This document shows, one piece after another, positions 9,844 to 18,298 of a stretch of 51,016 bases of DNA. This DNA is from a virus. The notes under the pieces were generated by a model. That model was not told the origin of the DNA, did no database searches, and saw only the letters and a program-made list of their open reading frames with translations. The DNA is taken from the IMG/VR virus record IMGVR_UViG_3300036781_000120, positions 1-51,016 of that record; one strand, given 5' to 3'. Both the position numbers and the translations under genes were made by a program. Positions within the stretch are counted from its first letter, which is position 1. Each line of letters starts with the position of its first letter.

Positions 9844-9941
9844 GAATATTAATCATTATCACCGGGTGTGTTTTACAGCTTATCCCGGTATTCTTTATTC
9901 TGAAAACATTTTTCATAAATAAAATCTGGAAACAATTATGA
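9840..9941 (+). CDS. Tiny membrane peptide
   Basis: 33 aa, MRILIIITGCVLQLIPVFFI and then a short basic tail. Almost the whole length is one hydrophobic helix. The start codon overlaps the upstream stop (ATGA) and its stop overlaps the next start (ATGA). This coupling on both sides is the main reason to accept so short a gene. Function unknown. Confidence 0.6.
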   Translation: MRILIIITGCVLQLIPVFFILKTFFINKIWKQL

Positions 9942-10138
9942 ACCTAACCGAGAAAAAGAAAATTCTTTATAAAGAAAAACCAACCGCAAACAGGTTACAC
10001 AGCGATCCGGATCATTTCCATTACTGGACTGAAACCTCAGCCGGCGCCATACATTTTAAAGTGCCTGTAAAAGAAATGGGCGAACTGCCTTTCGGAGAAA
10101 CTGAACAAGGACAATTATTAATACGCTGGATACAATGA
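9938..10138 (+). CDS. Hypothetical small protein
   Basis: 66 aa, hydrophilic, with HSDPDHFHYWTETSAGAIHF in the middle. I recognise no family. It is coupled by 4-bp overlaps to the neighbours on both sides in the plus-strand cassette. Confidence 0.7.
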   Translation: MNLTEKKKILYKEKPTANRLHSDPDHFHYWTETSAGAIHFKVPVKEMGELPFGETEQGQLLIRWIQ

Positions 10139-10350
10139 AAACAGCTTTAGTAAAAACAGAGAAAACCGCTGAGGGAGGTAAAATTACTATCCGGATCGTA
10201 GATAAAATTCCAGCCGGAGAAAGCGAATATGTACGAAACGTTAAGATCGCTTCTTTAGGCGTTACTTTTGTTGCTATTCAAGTTAACGAGGATACCGATT
10301 TATTTTCAAACCCGTTTTTGTTTAACTACATTAAAAGTTTGTTAGTTTAA
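10135..10350 (+). CDS. Hypothetical small protein, last gene of the cassette
   Basis: 71 aa, beta-rich (GGKITIRIVDKIPAGE). No family recognised. Its stop overlaps the stop of the convergent 492-aa tail gene by 4 bp (10347-10350), so no intergenic terminator separates the two transcripts. Confidence 0.7.
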   Translation: MKTALVKTEKTAEGGKITIRIVDKIPAGESEYVRNVKIASLGVTFVAIQVNEDTDLFSNPFLFNYIKSLLV

Positions 10351-11825
10351 CCGCTAAAAGCAACGTTTACGGTAATATCGTAAGTAGATCCCGCCTCTGC
10401 TGTAAATGTGTTATTTATGTTAGCCCCGGGCACGTTGCTTGTTGAATGCTCATATATGTCTACTCCGTCTTTTTTGATGTTCAAATGCAAGTTACAAGGT
10501 TCATCCGGTGATAATTCTGCAAAAGCAATCCCTTCTATGCTATCCCCGTCCGCTACGGTATAACTCGCACTACCTGTAGAGTTTATGGCGGGCTGATCTA
10601 CACCGTTTATTTTTACAAGCCCGTTCGCATCCGCAAAAGGTGTAGTCGGTTCGGTTACATTTAAATTAACAATCGGCGCCGAAGGTGCTCCCCCGTCGCT
10701 TATTGCCACAAAATAATCGTTTCCGTAAACCTGATTCTGCGTAATGGTGTTAGTCGGGTCCGTCGTGGTTATGGTATTTATGGAATAGGTAAAAGTTCCA
10801 TTTGGTAACGAGCGGGCGGTAATGGCTCCGTAGCTTCCGGGCGAAGCTGCTGTAAGATTTAAATAACTGTTAATCTGAAAATCGTTTATATCGATAGTCA
10901 AAGTACTGTGTGCATCTACTACCGATTCGCTCAATAAAACGTCCGCGCTTGAATATTTATGTACGGTAAAGGCTACTGCGGTATTATTGATTAAAACGTA
11001 TTTTCCTGTTTTTAAAACTAATTGCGGTAACTGGCCGTACTTATTGATCCGGCTAAAAGGCTGATCGTAAAGCTCGATTTCACCTATATTAACTTTACTG
11101 TTTACCCGGACATTCGGAGAGTACAGAGTTTTATTAATATAGGTACGGCCGTTGATCTCGATATACGAAGCAATGAACAATGGAATACAGGCCATATTAG
11201 CCCCGTCGTCAAAGTAATAGGTTTGCAGTTTAACGGAGAAGTCCAGGTCGTAGTTATTGTTTCGCCTGGTGCCTGTAGACACTGCTTTCGTTTGATCGAC
11301 CGTTCCTTCGGGCGTATAGCTTTCAAGCGATAGATTTAAACGCAGCTGACAATAAAAATCAGGAACTACCGACCAGTCGTAATAAAAGCTATCCCGGCTA
11401 TTACGCCATTTAACCGAACAAGTGTAAAGGCCGGCGGTTGCCGCGTCGATAACCTGAAAGTAATTGCTTATGCACTTAGTCGTTAAAGTCGAAGTATTGT
11501 AAATTTCATACTGGTATTGTCCTGTAGCTAAAACAGGAACTGTAAACGCGGCATAAAGCCTGTACCCGGTCTGCAGGACTACCGCCTGCATAACATTACC
11601 GATTACCGTTCCGTCGGTTAACCTGAGCTCTAAATCGCTTACCTGGTCCCCGTCGTAAAAAGGGATATCAGAGTTAATATAAAAGCCCGTCTGTTCGCCG
11701 GAAACAAGTTGCGGTAAATAGCTTTTTGCGTCTGCTATGCCTAAACGGGGAATGTTTACCGATTGTTCATCGATAACGCTGCCGGAGTACCAGCGGAAAA
11801 AGTTATTATTGTTTATCTGGCTCAC
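10347..11825 (-). CDS. Virion structural protein, probably tail
   Basis: 492 aa, starting with GTG; the GTGA overlaps the stop of the chaperone frameshift product. The sequence is Thr/Asn/Ser-rich with predicted beta structure throughout; the C-terminal ~120 residues (GDSIEGIAFAELSPDEPCNL) resemble an Ig-like or fibre domain. No named family. It sits between the tail assembly chaperones and the tape measure gene (separated by the plus-strand cassette), which points to a tail component, possibly a decorated tube or tip protein. Confidence 0.75.
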   Translation of the reverse strand: MSQINNNNFFRWYSGSVIDEQSVNIPRLGIADAKSYLPQLVSGEQTGFYINSDIPFYDGDQVSDLELRLTDGTVIGNVMQAVVLQTGYRLYAAFTVPVLATGQYQYEIYNTSTLTTKCISNYFQVIDAATAGLYTCSVKWRNSRDSFYYDWSVVPDFYCQLRLNLSLESYTPEGTVDQTKAVSTGTRRNNNYDLDFSVKLQTYYFDDGANMACIPLFIASYIEINGRTYINKTLYSPNVRVNSKVNIGEIELYDQPFSRINKYGQLPQLVLKTGKYVLINNTAVAFTVHKYSSADVLLSESVVDAHSTLTIDINDFQINSYLNLTAASPGSYGAITARSLPNGTFTYSINTITTTDPTNTITQNQVYGNDYFVAISDGGAPSAPIVNLNVTEPTTPFADANGLVKINGVDQPAINSTGSASYTVADGDSIEGIAFAELSPDEPCNLHLNIKKDGVDIYEHSTSNVPGANINNTFTAEAGSTYDITVNVAFSG

Positions 11826-12579
11826 TTTTGCTTCATTTTATCGAGGTCCTCTTTCATTCTATCGTTGCGCTCTTTAAGCATTTCGATAGCAGTTCTAAAC
11901 TCAAACATACTAAAATTATGGGAATTTTGAATATTATTTTCCGATAAGGCGAATAAGGTTTTTTGATAACTCTTGTCCATTATCAGTAAAACGTTTTCTT
12001 TGTGGCCCTGCTTAAAGTTTTTAGGCTTATTAAAATCGAGTAGTTTGTTATAGGTGACCCGAATAGCTTCGGTCTGGTCTTCTTCTAAAATATCTTTACT
12101 GAGTAACTTAGCATATCGATAAAGTGTATCGTAATAACTCAGGTCCTCTTCCCTGTCGAAACTCTGCTTTAGCTGAGTATTAACTTTTTTTTTAACAGGT
12201 CCACATAATCGGCTATTTCTTCGTGGGTAATCCCCGTTTCGGCTATCAGCTTAGAAAGTGTATTAATGTCGGTATCCGTAACGATTGATTGTTTCACGCC
12301 GTCAATATCGATGATCAGGCAGGCAAAGGCCATAGAAGTATAGCTGATCCCCTCGATAGCGCTATAAAGTGCTAAACGAAAATTGTTAAGCTCGTTACTC
12401 AGGTCTTCTTTACGATCATTTACGGCCATAGTCATAATTGTGTCGGTATGACCGATAACCGACATAGTATCCGAACCGATCCCGGCATCCAGGATAAGGC
12501 ATCGTTGAAATTTCTGGTAATTATATTCCGGTATTTTGTGGATATCCGGATCGAAAAGATTAATGTTTCTTATCAGCAT
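11822..12579 (-). CDS. Tail assembly chaperone, long form made by -1 ribosomal frameshift (gpGT-like)
   Basis: The 136-aa frame below contains GAC CTG TTA AAA AAA AAG. A -1 slip on A AAA AAG (12190-12184) switches into a frame that stays open for about 120 codons, starting VNTQLKQSFDREEDL and ending KEDLDKMKQK, with the stop at 11824-11822. The product is about 252 aa. The extra domain is charged and helical. A short chaperone plus a frameshifted longer one just before the tape measure gene is the classic siphovirus layout (lambda G/GT). The stop overlaps the GTG start of the next gene, which supports the extension being real coding sequence. Confidence 0.85.
12169..12579 (-). CDS. Tail assembly chaperone, short form (gpG-like)
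   Basis: 136 aa, ending KKKLILS shortly after the slippery run. It has a mixed alpha/beta N-terminus (RNINLFDPDIHKIPEYNY) and helical C-terminus (AETGITHEEIADYVDLLKKK). No strong family motif; assigned from position, length and the frameshift extension. The start overlaps the end of the upstream 188-aa gene by 7 bp. Confidence 0.8.
   Translation of the reverse strand: MLIRNINLFDPDIHKIPEYNYQKFQRCLILDAGIGSDTMSVIGHTDTIMTMAVNDRKEDLSNELNNFRLALYSAIEGISYTSMAFACLIIDIDGVKQSIVTDTDINTLSKLIAETGITHEEIADYVDLLKKKLILS
12184..12190 (-). other. Slippery heptamer A AAA AAG for -1 frameshifting
   Basis: The heptamer lies in a run of nine A on the minus strand. A-AAA-AAG is the efficient bacterial slip site known from dnaX. 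In the -1 frame reading continues to 11822; in the 0 frame a TAA follows at 12171-12169. Confidence 0.85.
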
Positions 12580-13139
12580 ACCGAATTACTTTGAACGTAA
12601 CTAACTGTAAATACTAATCTGAAACCCGCATTCGGATAAGAAAGCCATTGCGTATCAGCTTCTTTTTTCTCGATGGATTTTGCAGCGGACCGGTTGAGCC
12701 AGTAAGCAAATTCCGGGAATACCTGTGCGTACGTTTCGTCCGCATAGTCATCGATACTAAAAACGCGACCGTCTTGCTGTAAGATACTGATAACAGCGAA
12801 TTTTATTTCTTCCAGGGTAGCAGGTACGCCTCCAACGCTCAGTTGCCCCCAAAAAGTATAAGCGAATTGCCGTTTAATTGTTCCAATCATAAAGCGGTCA
12901 AACTCCCCGTACTTCTCGTGTCCGGCTGCTATGAAGTAGCTTTGCGCTGTACGCGTATCGTTTGGCAAACAATACTCATAGTCGCCGTTATCCAGTAACG
13001 CTTTAGGAATGCTTACAAGGCCTTTGGTGCCCCATATCTCACGGAAAATTTGAGCACGGCCGTAGCTTTTTTGGATATACGGTAACGCGGCCGCTATTTT
13101 AGCGGCTAAGTTTGAAAGTATGGTATCTACGCCGGTCAT
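12573..13139 (-). CDS. Neck / tail terminator-like protein
   Basis: 188 aa. It starts MTGVDTILSNLAAKIAAALP and ends with strand-like FRLVFTVSYVQ, an outline seen in tail terminator and tail completion proteins that cap the tube. Overlaps neighbours by 4 and 7 bp. No firm family match, so the role rests on position between the connector genes and the chaperones. Confidence 0.65.
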   Translation of the reverse strand: MTGVDTILSNLAAKIAAALPYIQKSYGRAQIFREIWGTKGLVSIPKALLDNGDYEYCLPNDTRTAQSYFIAAGHEKYGEFDRFMIGTIKRQFAYTFWGQLSVGGVPATLEEIKFAVISILQQDGRVFSIDDYADETYAQVFPEFAYWLNRSAAKSIEKKEADTQWLSYPNAGFRLVFTVSYVQSNSVC

Positions 13140-13369
13140 TTCTTAGCTATTCTGTAGTCTTCACCTAACGCGATTCGCAGTATTTCAAGTCCGCTCGTGT
13201 GGCCGTTTCTTATGCTTCTTTCTATTCGCAAAGCTATCTTAACTTCTAAAGGTGCTTCGGATATCATTACGAAAGTATCGGGCAATACTATGGTTACGTC
13301 TCGTTCGCCTATTTCAGATAAAATGTTTAAATTCTCTTTTACGATTTTATCAAGTTGGTTTTCATTCAT
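13136..13369 (-). CDS. Hypothetical small protein of the neck region
   Basis: 77 aa, helical and charged (MNENQLDKIVKENLNILSEI), overlapping both neighbours by 4 bp. No family recognised; probably co-translated with the neck genes. Confidence 0.7.
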   Translation of the reverse strand: MNENQLDKIVKENLNILSEIGERDVTIVLPDTFVMISEAPLEVKIALRIERSIRNGHTSGLEILRIALGEDYRIAKK

Positions 13370-13767
13370 GATATTTGTCTTTCAAGTTGGTTTATTACAA
13401 AGGGGGTAAGGTTTTGCGCCGCACTCTCAAATTCTGTATCAGGTAATCCGATTATATCTTTACCGTACCTGGTCATAAGCGAATCTGTTTTTTCGTTCGG
13501 ATCGATATAAACCATTTCGGTGTTATCCGTAATCACGTCCTCTTCGCCTCTGAACTCTCCGGTTAGCAATAAATCCACCGGCCGGAAACGGTTTTTATAT
13601 TTAAAGTTCTTATACTCCCCGAGGTCTTTGCCTGTACTGTCTAAACCCTTATCCAGTTGAGCGTCGTTCGGCTGTAAAACTATTTCCTTATTGTTGTTAA
13701 TAGCTTCAGCAACCGCAAAATTGCCGTCAATCCGGGATAAGTTCAGAAGTGCTTTTAGATCTATCAT
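13366..13767 (-). CDS. Putative head-tail connector protein
   Basis: 133 aa. FRPVDLLLTGEFRGEED and RYGKDIIGLPDTEFE suggest a small alpha/beta neck protein. Lies in the connector interval between capsid and tail genes. It overlaps the next upstream gene by 41 bp. Assignment is by position; the sequence has no motif I can name. Confidence 0.65.
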   Translation of the reverse strand: MIDLKALLNLSRIDGNFAVAEAINNNKEIVLQPNDAQLDKGLDSTGKDLGEYKNFKYKNRFRPVDLLLTGEFRGEEDVITDNTEMVYIDPNEKTDSLMTRYGKDIIGLPDTEFESAAQNLTPFVINQLERQIS

Positions 13768-13930
13768 TTTCCCACTGCTTTGCTTCCGAAGTTAACCGGA
13801 AAATATCTCTTTGCATTTGCTGACCTATATACGGCCTTTTTCTGTCTATCCCCGAAAGATTTTTATACTGTTTCCCTAAATCCGATAAAGTGGCCATGGC
13901 CAGTTTATATTCGTCTTCCGTTGTTATCAC
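13727..13930 (-). CDS. Hypothetical small helical protein
   Basis: 67 aa, helical (MITTEDEYKLAMATLSDLG). Overlaps the upstream gene by 4 bp and the downstream gene by 41 bp. No family recognised. Confidence 0.65.
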   Translation of the reverse strand: MITTEDEYKLAMATLSDLGKQYKNLSGIDRKRPYIGQQMQRDIFRLTSEAKQWENDRSKSTSELIPD

Positions 13931-15024
13931 CCTAAATAAGTTTTTTTAACCCGCGCGTTATTTACGCAGGGTAAACATAATTCATTAAAACCGGACAGAT
14001 CCACGTTTAATGCTGCGATTATCTCTTCGTACTTCGCCTGCAGGCCTAATGAATCGTTTTGCTTATCCCCGTCGCGCAGGAATATAATCCCGTCTTTAAC
14101 CTGTTCCAGCAACGCGTTATTGCGTATGTTCATTAAAATATACGTAATAATGTCTAAAGCGTAACGCATAGACAGCGCATCGTAGAACATCGCTTTATTC
14201 CGGCAAACAAAATCCGATATATCACAGTTAACAGAGGCTTTAAAGTTGATCCCCCAGTTATTAAAATCCGTATAGTTTACTAGATTCGTATTAAACAGCA
14301 AATCACCATTTAAGTTATTAGCATCTACCCAAAAAGGTTGAACATTTAAATATTTTACGCGTTTTTGAAACTGCGTATAATAGTTTTCGTTGCAGCTGGT
14401 ACAGTTCGGTACGTTTACGTAATCCAGTGTTTTCTTAACGCTCTGAGCGGCGCCCATATCTGTCTCGAAATATCCCAGGTAATAAACGCCGTTATCCGAA
14501 GGCACCGGAATAGGTATTGTTAAACTTTGTACGTCCCCGTTTACCGAAGTATAGTTAAACGGGATATAAGGGGTTACGATATTATCGATTGTAAAATTAA
14601 CAGGCTGCGAAGTTTCAGAGTTGAACAAATAAAACTTCATATCCGGGCACGGCATGTCCGCCTGAAACGAGATATTGAAAATGTTTAGACTTATGTCGCT
14701 GTTCCACTTTAACGAAAGCATAAGACCTACGAAACGCCCCTGGTTAGCGTTCAGGTGATAGTTATCAGCCCTCCCGTTAAACAGGTTAAAATCCGTTAAT
14801 ACGCTTTTTACGTTATTGGTTATTTTCTTGATCCGAATAACGTCCCCCATGAACTTAGTAACGCTACCGGTCTTTAAAGCCGTTAAGATTGCTGCCTGAT
14901 CTCCACCCTGTGGAATAGACTTTCCGATAACGTCGTCCGTTAAATAGGTAGGTGCGTATATCGCCGCGTCACTGAGTGCAACGGTAGGCGAAAGGCAGGT
15001 ATTAACGGCTGAAGGTATGTACAT
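13927..15024 (-). CDS. Virion-associated structural protein
   Basis: 365 aa. The N-terminal ~230 residues are beta-rich (DISLNIFNISFQADMPCPDM, SLTIPIPVPSDNGVYYLGYF); the C-terminal ~100 residues are helical. Cys pairs occur at NCTSC and near the C-terminus (CLPC). I do not recognise the family. Position two genes after the capsid protein and before the connectors suggests a head decoration or head-tail protein. Confidence 0.7.
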   Translation of the reverse strand: MYIPSAVNTCLSPTVALSDAAIYAPTYLTDDVIGKSIPQGGDQAAILTALKTGSVTKFMGDVIRIKKITNNVKSVLTDFNLFNGRADNYHLNANQGRFVGLMLSLKWNSDISLNIFNISFQADMPCPDMKFYLFNSETSQPVNFTIDNIVTPYIPFNYTSVNGDVQSLTIPIPVPSDNGVYYLGYFETDMGAAQSVKKTLDYVNVPNCTSCNENYYTQFQKRVKYLNVQPFWVDANNLNGDLLFNTNLVNYTDFNNWGINFKASVNCDISDFVCRNKAMFYDALSMRYALDIITYILMNIRNNALLEQVKDGIIFLRDGDKQNDSLGLQAKYEEIIAALNVDLSGFNELCLPCVNNARVKKTYLG

Positions 15025-15056
15025 TTATAAATGTGATTAATAAACCAAACCTACAA

Positions 15057-15287
15057 TTAAATATTTACATTTCCAACGGGTAGCCATTTCTCTATCGGAC
15101 AGATTTCCCGCTTTACGCGTAACTTCGCTTCCAGCTGGCAACCGCATAAGCCGCAGTACTCCCCGTAGCCTACCTGTGACTTTAAATTAGGGCATTCCGC
15201 ACATACCTTATGCCGCTCGTCGAAAAGTTCTTGGTTAGCGCCGGTTATGCGTTTAACCTGGCCGGATATGATGCGGGGTAAGTTCAT
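15057..15287 (-). CDS. Small zinc-ribbon-like protein
   Basis: 76 aa with C-x2-C (CAEC), C-x2-C-x-C (CGLCGC) and another Cys near ICPIEKW, a likely zinc-binding cluster. The start overlaps the upstream stop by 4 bp. Similar short Cys-rich proteins occur beside structural genes in Bacteroidota phages; function unknown. Confidence 0.7.
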   Translation of the reverse strand: MNLPRIISGQVKRITGANQELFDERHKVCAECPNLKSQVGYGEYCGLCGCQLEAKLRVKREICPIEKWLPVGNVNI

Positions 15288-15619
15288 GACCCTAATACGT
15301 CTTCGATTGTGGTTTTACTTTTATCGGTGGGTCGGAAATTCTGCATAAGTGATTTACACATTTTACGCTCTACAAATTCAATATGCAGCCTAAACCACAA
15401 AAAGAAAATTGTATAGGCGTAGGTAACCATAAACGCCTGACAAGCGTAGACGTCGCTTCCGTAACCACCCTCGAACCGGTGTTCGTGCATACTCTTAGAA
15501 AAACCATTTCCTGTAGGTAGCAAATAACAATGTTTGCTTAACAATAATTTGATCTTGGGAAAATTGTTTGTGAAAGACGGTTTTTCGATAATCAGGTACT
15601 TTCCGTAATAGCTTTTCAT
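15284..15619 (-). CDS. Hypothetical protein with one membrane segment
   Basis: I start it at the ATG at 15619 (MKSYYGKYLIIEKPSF) because it follows the recurring leader AAACCAAC...TATTATG. That gives 111 aa. A hydrophobic segment (FMVTYAYTIFFLWFRL) lies at about residues 74-90. No family recognised. A -7 box (TATTTTTG) lies 20 nt upstream and a terminator behind the capsid gene lies before that, so this gene seems to have its own transcript. Confidence 0.7.
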   Translation of the reverse strand: MKSYYGKYLIIEKPSFTNNFPKIKLLLSKHCYLLPTGNGFSKSMHEHRFEGGYGSDVYACQAFMVTYAYTIFFLWFRLHIEFVERKMCKSLMQNFRPTDKSKTTIEDVLGS

Positions 15620-15638
15620 AATAGTTTTGTTGGTTTCC

Positions 15639-15646
15639 CAAAAATA
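15639..15646 (-). promoter_or_regulatory. Candidate -7 box with AAACCAAC leader
   Basis: TATTTTTG on the minus strand, followed by GG and AAACCAAC then TATTATG. The same box-plus-leader order occurs before the genes starting at 21411, 22820, 24871, 41346 and 41954. No clear TTTG lies 19 bp upstream. Confidence 0.5.
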
Positions 15647-15651
15647 AGAAA

Positions 15652-15673
15652 ACCCCTGCATAAATGCAAGGGT
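15652..15673 (-). terminator. Terminator after the major capsid gene
   Basis: On the minus strand ACCC-TTGCAT...ATGCAG-GGGT forms a hairpin (TGCAT/ATGCA inner stem, ACCC/GGGT outer stem) followed by TTTTCTT and a T run. It lies between the capsid stop at 15717 and the next start at 15619. Confidence 0.75.
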
Positions 15674-15716
15674 ATCTTTTCTTCAATTAGTAAACCAACT
15701 ATTATGAAAACAATCT

Positions 15717-16745
15717 TTAAACCGCTGCTGCGATCTGATATTTTAAAATACTTGACTTGTTTGCGTCTGAGCTGTATTGCTTCATAAACGCAAAGCTGGC
15801 ACGGTATGACCATACCTGGGTATACTGACCACCAACGCAATTGTATTTGTAATACACCTGCCATTCCATACCCATGATCGGATCGACTTGTTTTTTCCAG
15901 CCCTCAGCACCCGGTATAATTGTGATTTCGTTCTTAGCCTCGTAAGGTAACCAGTTATAAACACCTACGCCGCCCATAGGGACTAAAAAGTGTGTTTCCT
16001 GGATGCTACCATCATTTGCGGTTGGCACGAAGTTAGAGCGATACTGCCCACGCGCTAAAGCCGGCGTAATAGCGTATGCCAGGTTAACGCCGTTTCCGTC
16101 GCCCTGATTAGCGATAAACTCGTAATTAGGTGTTGCTTCAGTGTTGGCAAGATCCGCAGGCATACCGGGGATAACGTTACGCTGAAATATGGTAGAAACC
16201 TTACTGTAAAAAGTTTGTTTCTGGTTATCCGGTACGGTGAAAACACCCCCGGCAAAAGTAGAAGCCGGGAACAACGAAGTAGGCGAAAGGTTAGTAAGCG
16301 ATTTGTTGGTTTCAAGGAAAGCAACGGCGTCGGCTTCCAAAACATCCGCATAGGTGTTTAAAAACCCTTGCTTCATCTGCCAGGCCAAATCTTCGGCCGC
16401 GGTGATATAGTTACCCGCGTTTATGGCCGGCGTAATACCTATGTCAAAACCTGTAGTTACGTAGGTAACCGGAACGAAAGCAGAAGTACTGCCGTCGGGG
16501 CTAACATCGCAAGTATAGGAGTTGTAATAAGTGGTTGTCATTTTGTTAAGCACAGGGATTTTTTCCGGCTGAACGTATGACTTTTTAAGCTCTTCGATTT
16601 GTGATTTCGGGAGCAAGATATCGGCGCCGTCCTTAAAAAGTTTAAAGGCTCCGTATTTGTCTTCCCTGCCTTCGTAATCTTTGAAGGTTTTGTCGTTACC
16701 GACCTGGATTATTGCGTCCTGTAGGACGGTTGCTGCTAATGACAT
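15717..16745 (-). CDS. Major capsid protein
   Basis: 342 aa. MSLAATVLQDAIIQVGNDKT at the N-terminus and the central Gly/Ala/Asn-rich parts with YEAKNEITIIPGAEGWKKQV look like the main capsid protein family of Bacteroidota siphoviruses. It follows the scaffold gene and has its own AGGGG-loop hairpin leader and a terminator, as expected for the most abundant protein. The family name is from position plus overall look, not a unique motif. Confidence 0.82.
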   Translation of the reverse strand: MSLAATVLQDAIIQVGNDKTFKDYEGREDKYGAFKLFKDGADILLPKSQIEELKKSYVQPEKIPVLNKMTTTYYNSYTCDVSPDGSTSAFVPVTYVTTGFDIGITPAINAGNYITAAEDLAWQMKQGFLNTYADVLEADAVAFLETNKSLTNLSPTSLFPASTFAGGVFTVPDNQKQTFYSKVSTIFQRNVIPGMPADLANTEATPNYEFIANQGDGNGVNLAYAITPALARGQYRSNFVPTANDGSIQETHFLVPMGGVGVYNWLPYEAKNEITIIPGAEGWKKQVDPIMGMEWQVYYKYNCVGGQYTQVWSYRASFAFMKQYSSDANKSSILKYQIAAAV

Positions 16746-16786
16746 AATGAGATTGCGTTAATAAGTTAAAAATTAGTTAATTTATT

Positions 16787-16805
16787 GCAACAACCCCTTT
16801 ATTGC
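16787..16805 (-). promoter_or_regulatory. Leader hairpin with AGGGG loop before the capsid gene
   Basis: Minus strand GCAATAA-AGGGG-TTGTTGC, a 7-bp stem including one T-G pair, 41 nt upstream of the capsid ATG. The stem differs from the tape-measure copy by paired changes while the loop is the same. Confidence 0.6.
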
Positions 16806-16814
16806 AGAAAAGAA

Positions 16815-16835
16815 CCTGTATTTATAGCTTACAGG
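16815..16835 (-). terminator. Hairpin overlapping the scaffold stop, possible attenuator
   Basis: Minus strand CCTGTA...TACAGG followed by TTCTTTT. The TAA stop of the scaffold gene lies in the stem. It could reduce read-through or protect the 5' end of a processed capsid mRNA. Confidence 0.5.
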
Positions 16836-17722
16836 GTTAGCTTATTTGATTCTGCTAATTCGTTGGCCCGTTTCATGTAATCCGGAGATCCCATTGTAAG
16901 GCCTTCTTTAGCTAATTGTTGGTATAGATCGGCTTTACTCGTTAAAGTAACAAGTTCGCCTCCTTTACCCCCTTTCGATCCGGACCCGCCTTTATCGACG
17001 GCTACGAAATCATATTTAAAATCTTTGTTTAACAGAAACTTAGCGTCCGCAACTTCTGTTCCGTTCATCTGGACATTGCCTTCTGAATCTGTAAACACAA
17101 TTTTGTTATCCTTCTCTTCGATTTTATACTTAGAAAGAAACAAGGCTTTTTGTTGGGCCTGCTTTTCTTTTATAAAATCGGCTTTGTCCTTATCCGCTAC
17201 CTGGGCAGGGACTGACACCTGTAATTCTGCATAAGCGCGATCTAGTTGCTGATTAGTCTTGAACGACATTTCTTTTGCGGAGAAAGTCTTTGTGAGTTCA
17301 TCTTTTTCAGCCAGTAAATCACTTACCTGCTTTTCAAAAGCTGCAATCTGGGCTTTAGTAACGTCATCGGTTTTACCCTCTGTAGCTAATTTCAGCTTGT
17401 CTTCCAGTTCTTTAATTTTTAAGTCGATCAGGCCGGGAGCTTTTTTAATCATATCATAGACTTTTTCGTCTTTATGATCTTTTTTAATCCCGTACTTGCT
17501 CAAACTTTCTAAAATATCCTTTTCGATATTTCCGTAAAGCTCTGCGGTTTTTGGCCCCAGGCGTTTACCAAATTCTTTTTCGTCGTCTTCGGCTGACCGA
17601 ACGACAAACCCTTTTCCCTTAACATATTCCGGTAATTCGGAATCATACTCATTAAATATTTGCGTTTTTAACTCTGCATTCTCCGCAACCCCTTCGCGGA
17701 TTTGCTCGATTGTTACTGCCAT
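16829..17722 (-). CDS. Scaffolding protein
   Basis: 297 aa, highly charged and helical, with a long coiled coil at about residues 95-150 (IKELEDKLKLATEGKTDDV, FEKQVSDLLAEKDELTKTF), a Gly/Lys linker (KGGSGSKGGKGG) and helical C-terminus. This composition, and the position just before the capsid gene, fit a prohead scaffold that is removed on DNA packaging. No protease motif is visible. Confidence 0.8.
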   Translation of the reverse strand: MAVTIEQIREGVAENAELKTQIFNEYDSELPEYVKGKGFVVRSAEDDEKEFGKRLGPKTAELYGNIEKDILESLSKYGIKKDHKDEKVYDMIKKAPGLIDLKIKELEDKLKLATEGKTDDVTKAQIAAFEKQVSDLLAEKDELTKTFSAKEMSFKTNQQLDRAYAELQVSVPAQVADKDKADFIKEKQAQQKALFLSKYKIEEKDNKIVFTDSEGNVQMNGTEVADAKFLLNKDFKYDFVAVDKGGSGSKGGKGGELVTLTSKADLYQQLAKEGLTMGSPDYMKRANELAESNKLTL

Positions 17723-17731
17723 ATTTTATTA

Positions 17732-18298
17732 TTAAATGTTGGTTACGTTTTGTAGGTCTTCGTTAAGGTCTTTGAGGGTTTTACCCTGAGCAGTCAAAGG
17801 GCCGCCGTCTTTCTGCTTGGCAGTATACAGCGTTTTAGCTGAATTCTGGAAAACTTCAAAAACGATCTCGTTAACAGTGATTTCGCGAATAGGCTGCGAA
17901 GCTTTTTCCGTTTTCTTATTGGCCTCTTCGTTTTCTAAGGATAGATTTATGCTGGCTGTTTGGGTATCCTCTCTCGGTGCGTTGCCTGTAGGAGCAGAAA
18001 CGGTTTTACCGTCTACTGCATTCCCGTTTTCGTCACGTTCCGGGTTATAGAGCACTTCGGTTTTTAAACCCATGCGGATAAAAGCGTTTTGTTTACCGCC
18101 TTCGCGGCCTTCTTCGCGAATAAATTCGTCGTATACTTCAGGATCGTAATACTGGTGCTTAATGGAAGCAGTGTTCAAATCGGAACTGTTTGCATGTAGC
18201 CTATAATGAGCTACCAGCACCTTGCCCGGAACTATCGCCGGCGCCTTCGCCTGCAGTTTCGAGATCAACTCCGTATTGCTTGATGTATTCGTTGACAT
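17732..18298 (-). CDS. Hypothetical protein between portal and scaffold
   Basis: 188 aa, charged, with EVYDEFIREEGREGGKQNAF and a Lys/Glu-rich C-terminal half. The chosen ATG overlaps the portal end by 98 bp, which is long; a later start is possible, but the next ATG would remove about 70 residues including the conserved-looking DPEVYDEFIREE. No family recognised; may assist prohead assembly. Confidence 0.65.
   Translation of the reverse strand: MSTNTSSNTELISKLQAKAPAIVPGKVLVAHYRLHANSSDLNTASIKHQYYDPEVYDEFIREEGREGGKQNAFIRMGLKTEVLYNPERDENGNAVDGKTVSAPTGNAPREDTQTASINLSLENEEANKKTEKASQPIREITVNEIVFEVFQNSAKTLYTAKQKDGGPLTAQGKTLKDLNEDLQNVTNI

Noticed and set aside
18201-18298. Possible later start of the 188-aa gene
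   Set aside because: The next ATG would remove about 70 residues with conserved-looking sequence; kept the longer form despite the overlap.
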